DNA from: Salisapilia sapeloensis
Lineage: Eukaryota; Oomycota; Peronosporomycetes; Peronosporales; Salisapiliaceae
NCBI GenBank assembly: GCA_023334545.1
Contig: JAADVB010000045.1
Location: 1 to 64,000, forward strand
Length of the DNA: 64,000 bases
Direction of reading: 5' to 3'
The notes under the pieces are model-generated. The model had not been told where the DNA came from. It saw nothing but the letters and a program-made list of their open reading frames with translations, and did not search any database. Position numbers and translations under genes: made by a program. This document shows positions 1-10,410 of the stretch, in pieces; position 1 is the first letter of the stretch; each line of letters opens with the position of its first letter.

Positions 1-1216
1 GAATAAAGCATGCTCGAAAGTGTCTAGTGGGCTGGTCTAGAGTGTCTACAAGTCGTTCCTTCATCTCTAAAATGATCAAAGTATATCTACGACCGTTCAA
101 GGTACACCGAGTGCTCGTAGGCTCGATCACTGTCCTAAATTGCCACGAGCGTGTAGCCATAGTACCGAGATCATCGATAAGTCGAAAAAGGAGGAAAACA
201 CTACAGCCGTACATGTTGCGCAAAGGACTGGATATGATGCAAAAGATTTGGGGGATGATGTCAAGAGATATGCAAAAACGACAGTTGAGATCGATTTCAA
301 AGTCTTTTGCGATTCGTGCTGCTATTGTGCTGGTATTGACATCTCCATTTCTGTCATCGTGTATTGTCCACTCCTGCGTCATGCTTTGGCGGGGAATAGC
401 GTCGAGTGTATTGTGGTTTCTAGTTGGAAGTCATCGAGGTTGAAGTTGCATTCGATTTAGTTGCAACATTGAACTCTTCACCATTTCAGTGGGACAGAGT
501 ACAGTATGAGTCACGATGCTTCCCAATTATTTCATCCACCACGGTACGTCGCCTGTTCCGAAATAATAGCGAAGAGGTCAATAGCGCAAGTAAAGTGAAG
601 AGCTCACCAAGTGAAGCGACTGTTTCGCGCGCATTTTCAAATGTGCACATTTCGAGCACCAGGCATGACTCGTAGTCTTCTCGAAGATCGTTTTCCCGTG
701 ATTGCATCAAAGACGAACGATCATTCGCTTGCATATTCCTTCTTTGAGAGGAAAGATATAGTGAGGTGCTACGCTAGGTTTCCAGCGACAAGTGGAAAAA
801 CAAAATCGGCCACTCCCACTGAATGTGAAATTGTCCGTTTTACTAGCATGAATAAAGGTGCAAAATGTGAATCCCCAATTTACAAAATCGATATCTAGCG
901 CGAACACGGCCTTTGAACTTCGGACTCGCATTTGATATAACCCTATGCAAATTCGATCCGGAAACTAACCATAAATGTATTCATCTTTTAATGAAATACC
1001 TCAAGATAAAAAAAGTATAGTTTCGATTAACCCTGCTACAAGGAGGTCCATGTCTTGCAACTCATGTCTATAATTTATTCATGTACGCAAATTACGTAGT
1101 ATAGTAAATGTACTCTTACTTGGTCATTTCGGAAAGTTTATAAAATGACACAATTTGCTGACCACGAGCTCTTCCTAGCGCAGTGACCGCTGCTGCATGC
1201 CAATAAGTTGAGATTG
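1..1216. other. Intergenic, no gene recognised
   Basis: Only short, mutually overlapping reading frames of about 60-140 codons on both strands. They have skewed composition, no recognisable domain and no convincing intron continuation. The last 300 bases are AT-rich and probably hold the promoter of the following gene. Nothing else is supported. Confidence 0.6.
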
Positions 1217-2215
1217 ATGAAACGAGCACCAGTACCTCTAGAACAAGTTGGCGACCTGATCTCATTGGGACTTGAAAAGTGCGCTAGCTCTCTTCCAAGA
1301 GTACTCATAGTCGGCGATGGCAACTTCTCATTCACTCGAGCATGGGTGCGTGCCAATCTGACGTCCATCCAGTCCAAGCAAATCGATGTCACTGCAACTT
1401 CTTTGGACACGAAAGAAGAGCTATTGGCAATGTACCCGAAATCAGAAACGATCCTGTCCGAATTACAGGATGACCATGTTCATGTCCTTCACGATGTTAA
1501 TGCGACCAAGTTACAGGATTATGCCTTTGCAAAGCAATCTTTCGACAGACTAGTCTTCAACTTCCCACATTACGCAGAGAACAAGAGTCGACATAATAAA
1601 ATCCATCGCCATCGACAATTGCTTCGAAACTTTTTCGCGAGTGCGAATGAGGTACTGGACGCCTCGGGACAGATCTGGGTGACTTTATGTGGAGGCCAAG
1701 GAGGCACTCCATCGGACATAAAGCAGCGAGAGTGGGGAGATCACTGGCAGATCGCCTCCATCGCTGCGTCCTACGGCTTTATCTTGCTGGATGCCCATCG
1801 ATGTCCAGTGGAAAAACTACAAGAACTGGGATACGGCAGTGTCGGCTACCAGCTACGCGAGCAAGCTTTCTGGACGCAGGATGCTATCACCCATGTCTTT
1901 TGTCGAGAGAGTACTGGCCAAGAGGCTCGATACCCTCTCGAATGGACTCGACATATGAGCTTTTGGGTGCACGAAGGGTTTACAGAGGAGAAACTGAAGC
2001 ATGTGATCCAGTCTCACTTCCCGTCACCCCTCGAGTGGGAAATCGAGCGAATCGATACGTACAATTGTCCCAAGACAGGTCGGACTGCTGTGACGTACAA
2101 GCTAGAGGCGTCGAGTCGGCATACGGCATTGTCGCGAGAAGATGTGAATAAACGAACGGAAGGTGCCTTGGTAGAGATAGAAAGCTCAGACTTTGCGAGT
2201 TCTCGAGACAAATAA
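1217..2215 (+). CDS. FDXACB1-like protein: DUF2431/BMT5-like methyltransferase fold plus FDX-ACB domain
   Basis: Single-exon gene of about 332 aa; the first ATG in frame is at 1217. The N-terminal half has the BMT5-like (DUF2431) Rossmann signature: the nucleotide-binding loop VGDGNFSFTRAW near residues 33-44, then DVTATSLDTKEEL and FNFPHYAENKSR. In yeast Bmt5 this fold methylates N3 of uridine in 25S rRNA. The C-terminal 90 residues (from about HMSFWVHEGF to the TAVTYKLEASSRH stretch) look like the ferredoxin-fold anticodon-binding domain found at the end of phenylalanyl-tRNA synthetase beta. The two together are the architecture of animal FDXACB1, whose function is not settled. Whether this protein methylates RNA is inference. 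It converges on the next gene with a gap of about 28 bp. Confidence 0.8.
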   Translation: MKRAPVPLEQVGDLISLGLEKCASSLPRVLIVGDGNFSFTRAWVRANLTSIQSKQIDVTATSLDTKEELLAMYPKSETILSELQDDHVHVLHDVNATKLQDYAFAKQSFDRLVFNFPHYAENKSRHNKIHRHRQLLRNFFASANEVLDASGQIWVTLCGGQGGTPSDIKQREWGDHWQIASIAASYGFILLDAHRCPVEKLQELGYGSVGYQLREQAFWTQDAITHVFCRESTGQEARYPLEWTRHMSFWVHEGFTEEKLKHVIQSHFPSPLEWEIERIDTYNCPKTGRTAVTYKLEASSRHTALSREDVNKRTEGALVEIESSDFASSRDK

Positions 2216-2243
2216 AGCAAGATTTCGTGTTTCATAAGTGTCT

Positions 2244-2702
2244 TTAACTAGCTAGAGCGTTATACAGCATCAAGTTCGCAACGTTCCCGATGATATGCAT
2301 GGACCGATGCCAACTAGACGATTCGTCTTGATCGACAGACTTCCTCGCCCGGAAATAACAGTACCCCACTGCTGCCACGAGCACGAAGTAGAGCGATTGG
2401 TAGAATCCATCTTCACAAGAGAAACTGCGGTACGTGTGGTACAAGACGCAAACCGCGACGGCGGCTTGGTCCATCGTTCGACGCCAGCCCAAGCACGGTG
2501 CTCGCCAGTAGTTTATCGAAGTGATTAGTACCATTGCCGCGAGCAACGAACAGATCCACAAGTTGTTCATGTAGGCTCCATATACGGATGCAATTGTTGT
2601 CATGGACGATCGATAAAGTCGTAGCGCATACTTGGGCGGCAGTACTGCTTCGTGCCTTCCCATCTCTATAAATTCGACGAGAATGTGAAAAGGTGTTGAC
2701 AT
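2244..2702 (-). CDS. Small multi-pass membrane protein, family not recognised
   Basis: Uninterrupted frame of 152 codons starting ATG TCA ACA. About four hydrophobic segments are visible: LWICSLLAAMVLITSI, an AVAVCVLYHTY segment, LYFVLVAAVGYCYF, and a C-terminal GNVANLMLYNAL. Conserved-looking polar residues lie at the membrane edges (NYWRAP, GWRRTMDQ, YHTYRS, SSWHRSMHIIGN). The scattered His, Asp and Ser in membrane segments recall the CREST hydrolase-like superfamily, but I cannot demonstrate membership. Function unknown. It is tail-to-tail with the FDXACB1-like gene. Confidence 0.55.
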   Translation of the reverse strand: MSTPFHILVEFIEMGRHEAVLPPKYALRLYRSSMTTIASVYGAYMNNLWICSLLAAMVLITSINYWRAPCLGWRRTMDQAAVAVCVLYHTYRSFSCEDGFYQSLYFVLVAAVGYCYFRARKSVDQDESSSWHRSMHIIGNVANLMLYNALAS

Positions 2703-3064
2703 GTTGACGTCATCCGGATACTTCCACTAAATGCGCGCCGGAATATTTTTACCACATTCTCATTTCTCTTTCTAGAGTTCATGCATGCCATCTTCTTCCA
2801 TTTACATGAATTTATCATCATATAGAGCAGTGCTATCACCTATATTATGAGTCATAGATAAAATATTAAAAGGCACGCTTTATGTACGTCTGTAGACATG
2901 ATATACAGCTCTAAAGTAGGTTACTACGTCCATAATGGTCATAGGAAATGTCCGACGTTGATGGTGAAGGTTGTTACATATACAAAGTGAACAGATCGAT
3001 GCGATGCAACAATAACAAGAGCATGGCGGATCTTCATTTGCTTTCAATTTCCTATCGTCCTAGA
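2703..3064. other. Intergenic spacer
   Basis: AT-rich spacer between the start of the small membrane protein and the end of the oxidoreductase. It presumably holds the promoter of the first and the terminator of the second. No open frame here has a recognisable product. Confidence 0.5.
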
Positions 3065-4117
3065 TCAAGAAGCACGAACGTCGCGCTGCGTCTTCTTCGC
3101 TTCTTCCAAAATACGGATCTGAGGGATCACAGTCTTGGGGTCTACGAGCAGCTGCGCGTTACAGCGAATCGCCTCGGCGATATTCGTGTAGTAGATAAGG
3201 TAGGCACCACGTTCACTCGGGATCACCTTTTCGTTGCCGTCATTATCTTTAAAGGTGCCATACATGGCATCCGGTTCTTTTCCCCATCCATTATCCTCTC
3301 CATTTCCATCCGTCGGTCGCAATCCTTCTTTTAACCACTGCTCCTGCACATCCTCTCCACCCTTTTCAAACGTCCCTTCAGATCCCTTGACAATGTACTT
3401 TGGTCCGGCATCCTGTACGAGATTCCCAGCCGTCAAGATGACCTTGAGCTCCGGACGTTTCACGTACTTGAACTGCAGGCAGAAGTAGTCTTCACTCATC
3501 GCTCCTTCGCGCTGGATTTGCACGTCAGCATCCACGTCGTCCGGTTGTCCAAACAACTGCAGCGTTTGATCCACGAGGTGCGCACCCAGGTCGTACAAGG
3601 TGCCTCCGCCCATGTCAGCAGCATCCTTCCACGTGCCTTTTAGACTCGGTCTGTACCTGTCAAAGTGCGCTTCATAGTGGGTCACTTGCCCAAACGCACC
3701 GCTCTCAATCAGTTTTCGGACAGTTAAAAAGTCACTATCCCAACGACGGTTCTGGAAGACGGAGAAGAGGACACCTTGGCGATTCGCCAGATCCATGAGC
3801 TCCTGCGCCTGTGCAGTCGTTTGGCACAATGGCTTATCGACAATGACATGTCGCTTCGCGAGCATCGCTTGCTTCGCCTGTTCAAAGTGCAAAGACGTTG
3901 GTGTGGAGATGACCACTAGCTCGACGTTGGTGGCTAGCAATGCGTCCATGGATCGTACGATCTCCGGTGCAGGCGTGAGCACTTGGCTCCGACTCGCTGA
4001 TCGTTCTAGTACATGAGTAATTTCGAACCTCCGAGGTAAACTTTGGATCAAAGGTGCATGGAAGACACTAGAACCAAGGCCAAAGCCGACAAGCCCGACA
4101 CGAATGCGCTCCTCCAT
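3065..4117 (-). CDS. Gfo/Idh/MocA-family NAD(P)-dependent oxidoreductase
   Basis: Single exon, 350 aa, starting at the ATG before EERIRVGLVGFG. The N-terminal Rossmann fold has the motif GLVGFGLGSSVFHAPLI (residues about 8-24), the usual start of this family. The DKPLCQT motif near residue 95 matches the family's EKP signature with the catalytic-region Lys. The C-terminal half (VTHYEAHFDRYRPSLKGTWK, then GGGTLYDLGAHLVDQTLQLFG) is the substrate-binding alpha/beta domain with the GG-x-L-x-D-x-G-x-H-x-x-D pattern. The family oxidises or reduces sugars, inositols and related compounds; the substrate cannot be read from the sequence. No signal peptide, so probably cytosolic. It is divergent from GCN2, with about 150 bp between the starts. 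Confidence 0.9.
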   Translation of the reverse strand: MEERIRVGLVGFGLGSSVFHAPLIQSLPRRFEITHVLERSASRSQVLTPAPEIVRSMDALLATNVELVVISTPTSLHFEQAKQAMLAKRHVIVDKPLCQTTAQAQELMDLANRQGVLFSVFQNRRWDSDFLTVRKLIESGAFGQVTHYEAHFDRYRPSLKGTWKDAADMGGGTLYDLGAHLVDQTLQLFGQPDDVDADVQIQREGAMSEDYFCLQFKYVKRPELKVILTAGNLVQDAGPKYIVKGSEGTFEKGGEDVQEQWLKEGLRPTDGNGEDNGWGKEPDAMYGTFKDNDGNEKVIPSERGAYLIYYTNIAEAIRCNAQLLVDPKTVIPQIRILEEAKKTQRDVRAS

Positions 4118-4270
4118 CCTGCGTCGATGGGGGCTGTTCTAAGAATGACCCAGTGACATGATGTCAAAAAATTAAATTCCCGATTTATTATGCATACTTG
4201 CTGGTTAGATAGGTTATCTGTATTGTGGGACTAGTCGCAATAAAAAGTGACAACAAACCATCAATTGAGC

Positions 4271-7200
4271 ATGGGGCGCAAGAAGGCTAAGAAGAGGAAG
4301 AATGGTGCGACTTGCTGCATTCAAATACTTTATTATAGTGACCCAAACTTTCTTACCTATCTGTTAATGCTAATTTTATATCCTATGTAGCTGGAGGTGA
4401 TGCTACAGGCGCTACTCCTCGATCCACGCCGGTGGTGGATGCCGAGACGCAGGCCGAGGCATTGGGATTACAGGAACAGGAAGTTGAAGTCTTACAAGCT
4501 ATCTTTGATTCGGATATGACCATGCATTCTTCTACTCCTGTCTATACGTACTTGTTCACAATTCGCTTGGCTTGCGAAACCACCGGTGGGCGAGGTGCAG
4601 CAGAAGTCTTGCTGCATTTCGACTTGAGCAAAGGATATCCTCTCGTCCAGCCACCCAATATTACTGTCGAAAACCAGCATGGCATTTCGAAAGATGAAAA
4701 GAAGAAGCTGACGAGCGAATTAGAAACTCAGGCAAAATCCAAAATCGGAGACGCGGTCATCTACGATCTCGTCGTCTCCGCCACCGAGTTCATACAGGAA
4801 CATCTAAAGGACCAGACATCGTTCTTTGATCAAATGGTACATCGACAGCATGAAATTGAATCTGCTGAAAAACGCGAACAGGACGAGTTATTAGAGCAGC
4901 AGGAGCAAGCAGAACTGGCAAAAGACCAGGAGTTACTAGCTCTCATTGATGCAGAGCGTCGTCGGAAGGAGGAGAAAGTGGAGGAAAACCGGAGGATGAA
5001 ACAGACGCGACAGAGAAGACGTCGGCATCGCTCTAGCATCGACGTGGACGAAGAGAGTTTCAGTCGAGGCGACGGGTACGACAGCTACGAGAGTGACACG
5101 CAGCCATCTAAGATCCCAGAAAACAGTGGCGACACGAAAGACTCGGAAGATAGTTCAGAAGAAGCAGACGATCTATCACTTGCGAGTAACGACGCCTTTC
5201 GCCACTCTCGCTACCACTCGGACTTTAAGGAGCTCGGTATCCTCGGTCGAGGTGGTGGTGGCGAAGTCGTGAAGGCTCAGAACCGACTCGATAGACAGCT
5301 GTACGCAGTTAAGAAGATCAAATTAGATGCTGAGGATCCAGCTATGAAGAAGAAGCTGCTCAGAGAAGTCAAGACGATTTCACGCATGCAGCATCGACAT
5401 ATTGTCCGGTACTTTCAAGCGTGGCTAGAGGACGAAAGCGGTCTCGGTAGTGACAGTGAGTCAGAGGAAGAGGACGAGAGTGCATCTAGTGCTTCTCGTA
5501 TAAATCAGAGGAAAGTGTCGACAGATGAAGAGTACGAAGATGACGATTGGCTTGGTACGATGAGTAAGAGCAATGGTCTATGGCAAAGCTCCCCGAGTGA
5601 TGACGATTGGGATGAAATGGAAGAAGCGCCGGAAGAGTATATACAGGATCAAGTGCTATCCAAGCCATCGGCCGTTGCATTAGGAGGACAGAATCGAACC
5701 TTGCGACGGAATGAACGTCTGTACATTCAGATGGAATACTGTGAAGGCAATGCTCTTCGAGAAGTGATTGATAAGAGTGGGCTGCATGCACATCCAGATA
5801 AGATCTGGACGTTATTTCGACAAATCCTTGAAGCCATGACTTACATCCACCGCCAAGGTGTCATCCATCGAGATATTAAACCGCCCAACATCTTTCTTGA
5901 TGCTGAAGGAGCTGTCAAACTAGGAGACTTTGGTCTTGCCGTGCGTCCACCGAAAGCTCTGGATGAAGAAGTGAATGACGAAACTGGCGTCGAGAACGCC
6001 CCAGTTGGATTCGATTCGGTCGGGTCTACTGCAGCTGAATTGTACGGGAAGCTCAAGACACTAAGTCTCGACAGCACGAGACACAACGTCCCATGGAGCG
6101 CTACGAGCACATCGCTAGGCAATGGAGTCGACATCACGGCAGGCGTCGGGACAACATTGTACCGAGCGCCAGAGCAAGAGCGAGAAGGTCAACGGTACGA
6201 TCAGAAAGCAGATTTATATTCCCTCGGCATCGTTTTCTTTGAAATGTGGTCACCACCTTTTGCAACGCAAATGGAGCGCTTCAATGCACTCATGGCACTA
6301 CGTGAAAACCATGAACTACCATCTACTTTTGACGTTCCGGAGAACGTCAAGGCATTGATCTTATGGCTCTGCAGTCGCGATCCAAAGGACCGACCGAACG
6401 CAGCAGATGTCCTACGCAGTAATCTTCTTCCAGCTAAAATGGAAGTAGAACAGTCGTACTTGCAAGAAGCGTTAGAGACACTAGCGAACCCGCAAGGACG
6501 TTTCTTCTCGCAATTCGTAGACGCTTTGCTAGCACATGATCCAGAAGCACATGCGCAATACACGTACGATCACTTGGAACCAAAGAAGCAGCGTACACAG
6601 CTCGCAGAGCTCCACACACGTGCGTTTGTCAAAGGCACTTTACAAAAGGTGTTGGAGAGACATGGAGCGACGGAGCATTCGACACCGCTCTTGCTACCAC
6701 GAGCACCAGCTCAGAACTTACCCAAGAATGCATTCACGCTACTAGATCGCAGCGGTGTGGCCGTTGCACTGCCTTTTGACCTGACGGAACGTATGGCGAG
6801 ATACGTTGGCCGACAGAATTTGTCTCGATGGAAAGGCTTTGAGTTCTCACGAGTGTATCGAGCTCATCCGGCTGGAGGTCACCCTCATGAGTTTCTCGAA
6901 GCTGAGCTTGCGATCGTTTGGAATGAAAAGAACCAGTTTCGTTGTGTCGAAATCGAAGCTTTGCAAGTCGTGGCAGAAGTCATGGATGCATTAAGTTCAT
7001 ACGTTGGTAGCTACTACCTTCGTGTGGCTGATGCTAGGCTTACGAAAGCTGTCTTGGAATTGTGTAATGTCCCAATAGGTTCGAGGCGAGAGGTATTGAG
7101 GCTCTTAGCAAGAGAGACGGCATCGAGAGTGCATCATGGTACGTCAAGTACCTCCATTCCAGCCATACAAAAAGGTGCGTGGAGATACATTACCAAGCGG

Positions 7201-8541
7201 ATGCAGCAACATGGCGTCTCGGAATGTGTCATGGAAGCTCTGCAGCCGTTCTTCCTCTTGCCAGAGGATCCACTCAGCTCTCTCGACCACACTGAGTCGG
7301 AGCTCAAGCAACTAGCAGCTAAACACAAGGAGAATAGTGATGCAGGACAGAAGACTGCAGTGCATATGCGTCGAATGCTCAAGGAAGCCAACGAAGCGAT
7401 TGCATCTCTCCGAGAGCTGCTGTCCATGCTTGACGCAGTGGGTCTCCAAGGCCCCACGTGCCTTCGACTTGACATTGGTCTAAGTCCACGACCAGAACGC
7501 TACACATCCGGACTGATCTTCCAAGCAGTCCTCATGCCTACATCGTCGAAGCAAAGCTTTAAGACGCAAGTGATCGCAGAAGGAGGACGATACGACTCGC
7601 TCGTCTCAAGTTTCCGTCTGCCATCCAAGTCCATTAAGGCAAGCCCCGTCGCTGCCATGAGCGTACGTGTATCGATCGATAAGATCTGTCCATGGGTCGT
7701 CACGACAGCCGAGACGAAACCTTCTAACACTGTAGCACCAATTGGCAAGCAGCATACAATCCTCGTATGCTCTGCAGGCAAAGGCAATGAACTTCCTCGC
7801 TTGAGACTCCAAGTCGCTATGATCCTATGGAGCCATAGTCTCGATGCCGAGTACTTGCATCCAGATGCTTTGCATCTCGAAGACTTGGAAACGTACTGTG
7901 TCGCGCAGCAGATACGATGGATGGTCGTCGTGCAAAAGCATTTGCTTGAAAAGAAACAAGTGAAAGTACGCGCAGTTCGTAATCCGAGTGAGCCGGACGT
8001 TGTCGTAAGCTGCAGCACCTTGGCCGAGTTCATGGCTGAACGACTGCATCTTCAGAACGCAAGTGCTGACTCGAGTGGTAATACATTCGACGCGACGACG
8101 AGTGACAATGCGCCGCAGCCAGTATTTGACGTCGTGGTCGTGGATAATAAGCAGCATGGCAAGGAAGGACGTGGAGGCAACAAGAATCATCAGATGGACT
8201 CGCAGAAAATCACGCGACGAGTGTCCAAGTGGATTAGCGCGAGTTTCTCTTCGAAAGGTGAAGAAGCGATGAAAGTCGTGTCTGTCGACCTACCCTTCGT
8301 GCTGCTTCGAGAATTGTCAACAGCCTTGATGGAATCTGGTGCGACTGGCGTCGATGACGTGTGTGCGCGTAATCCACGCTATCGGAAGCAAGTGCGCAAC
8401 ACATCTGATGAGATATTGGCGTTGCAACCGCAGAAAGGGCATGTGACGAGAGAACGCTACGTGCTGTTGCATAGCCTGGTAGACGACAGGTACGACATGA
8501 TGTCTCTAACTCAATCGAATAAGGATGGAGGGAAAAGATAG
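4271..8541 (+). CDS. GCN2: eIF2-alpha kinase GCN2
   Basis: Two exons: 4271-4304 (MGRKKAKKRKN, basic) and 4391-8541, joined across an 86-nt intron; about 1394 aa. Domains in order: an RWD domain (about residues 30-140, the GCN1-binding module); a charged coiled linker rich in Glu/Arg; and a protein kinase domain from about residue 290 with Gly loop GRGGGGEV, catalytic Lys in YAVKKI, HRDIKPPN and DFG. The kinase contains an acidic Ser/Glu/Asp insert between the lobes, as is usual for eIF2-alpha kinases. A histidyl-tRNA-synthetase-like domain follows (about 700-1140), then a C-terminal domain ending at the TAG. GCN2 senses uncharged tRNA and phosphorylates eIF2-alpha during amino-acid starvation. 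The separate pseudokinase domain of fungal GCN2 was not recognised here. Confidence 0.95.
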
Positions 8542-8671
8542 ATCGAGTGCATGTGCATAGCTTGAGAGACAAGGAAAAGCAAGTCTATTGGTCCTACCAC
8601 CACTACATGGCGTGATAAACAACTCGGACACGATGCCTAGTTCCTTTGATACCAAACTTCGTTGGAAATGT

Positions 8672-9885
8672 CTACTGCTCTTGCACCGGTAGCCCCATGT
8701 TCTTAAACCTGCATACTAGATGTTAGATGAAACAAGATGCTAGTGCTTTCGATAGAACGTACGCTTCTGCCTGTTTCGCATACATGGCTTCCACCTTAGT
8801 TCGGAACTCGTCGTTCTCTTGCGCAAACTTGTTCAGCGCGACCGTGAATTGCTGTAGTGAAGAGATTTAGTCGTGATCGGATAGTAGGAGGGCAGGATAC
8901 ATACGTCTTGCGTTAGGTTGTACGACTTCATGAGCTGCACAGCCATGAGCTGCACTTGTTCCAAGTAGATGGACTGGTACTCTTCCAACGCCTTGGCAGG
9001 GTCCGAGATACCCTCTTCCTTAGCATGTGCCAGCGTCTCCTTCATTGCCGTCACCATGCCGTTGATCAGGTTGTCGACCACCTCGAGCATCGTCTCTTGC
9101 GTCAGTCCTTCCGGAAGTTCGATTTCCTCTTGCGCTGGCAGCACACTACTCGAACATGATTAATTACAGGAGCTAGAAGAATCGATAGGGGAGACGTACG
9201 ACTGCATGATTTCAGCAATGCCCTGATTGATCTCCTGTACGTCTTGATCACCTCGGCAGCTGATCAAGGCCTGTTCAAAGTCACTTCGATCCCATCCACG
9301 CGATTCCAGAATCTACACCACCATTTATAAGCATCCTTCTCTTGTCAAATGTCTTTGAAGTGTCATACCTTTTGCTCGACACTTTCCATGAGCTGGAAAA
9401 TCTGTTCACCGAGAGCTTGTTGCAATTGCTCTTCCGTCAGATTCTCATTATTCTCCTTCATGTACTCTCGAACAGCCTTGTCCATCTCTGGAATTTGTTT
9501 CTACATGGAAAACTAGTGAGTGGATGGCATACGGATCATGAAAGATGATTCGTACGATGAGCTCCTGGAGACTCGCTTTCAAGTCGAGCAAGTAGCCTTT
9601 CACATCGTCCTTGCTGATATTGCTTTGCTTCGGAGCAGCTTGCGGAGCAGAAGCAGTCTTGGCTTTCGGCGCAGTCGAGGCAGACGCGTCATACCACATT
9701 TTGCCAACGCCGAGGACAGCACCGACGACTGCGACGCCAGCAAGCACTCCGGAGACGTCTCCTTTCTTATGGGGAGGCATGGAGCTTGCAGCTACGTTCG
9801 CAGTCGCATGGCGGGCCGACGGACGGGCCGAGGGGCATGCAGCTGCCTTGAAAGACGCGGATACTCGACGTGCGAAGGTTCTCAT
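8672..9885 (-). CDS. Probable mitochondrial protein with six exons, family unknown
   Basis: Reconstructed exons, 5' to 3': 9556-9885, 9369-9500, 9200-9312, 8905-9145, 8763-8851 and 8672-8708. All junctions keep frame and use GT/AG; the product is about 313 aa. The N-terminus (MRTFARRVSASFKAAACPSARPS) is rich in Arg, Ser and Ala without acids, like a mitochondrial presequence. A hydrophobic stretch GVLAGVAVVGAVLGVG, probably membrane-spanning, follows near residue 47. The rest is Glu/Gln-rich helix: KENNENLTEEQLQQALGEQ, then a segment LESRGWDRSDFEQAL resembling a UBA-type three-helix unit, then NLINGMVTAMKETL. I do not recognise the family. Its start faces the bZIP gene about 525 bp away. Confidence 0.65.
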
Positions 9886-10410
9886 TTGTACTTGTGCAAA
9901 TTATCAAACGCCAATCGATCAGTGTCTTGAACAACAAATCATCTGACACTATCTTCAACCCACAGACGTGATGGGTGGCAATCTATGAAAGAACAGTTGT
10001 CCAGAGTCGACGACAACACCACAATGTCTCTACGCTCGTTTCTTCTTCCTTTACCTACCTTGCCTTCGACAAAACGAGTGAACGCTTTCATTGTTTATCC
10101 TTTCTCTTGACTAGTCGTCGCTTTCGTATACAAGTGCTGAAAACGGTCCACCCCTTGGAAAGAAAATCTGGTCGGCCATTCTTTCGCTGAGAGTCAGACG
10201 GTTGGCACGTCGCATACAATTTCCAAGTCCAGCCTCGTCCAATCGTATGCGCCAGTTCGTCTTGTCGTCCACGCCTTTTCACCTTCCATTCAAAAAGCCA
10301 CAAGCACGCCATTACATAATTCGCGCAGGTCGGCACAAGCGGAATCCGATCTAACCACGAGCACGACGTCGAGCGACGCGAGTCAAATACCTTCCGAAGC
10401 CCCGAACACC
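9886..10410. promoter_or_regulatory. Shared upstream region of two divergent genes
   Basis: The spacer separates the start codons of the mitochondrial-type protein (minus) and the bZIP factor (plus), so it must contain both promoters and 5' UTRs. Short open frames here have no recognisable product. No canonical core-promoter element was pinned down with confidence. Confidence 0.4.

Noticed and set aside
27-931. Several overlapping frames of 74-138 codons at the window start
   Set aside because: They overlap on both strands, have no recognisable sequence and no consistent gene model.
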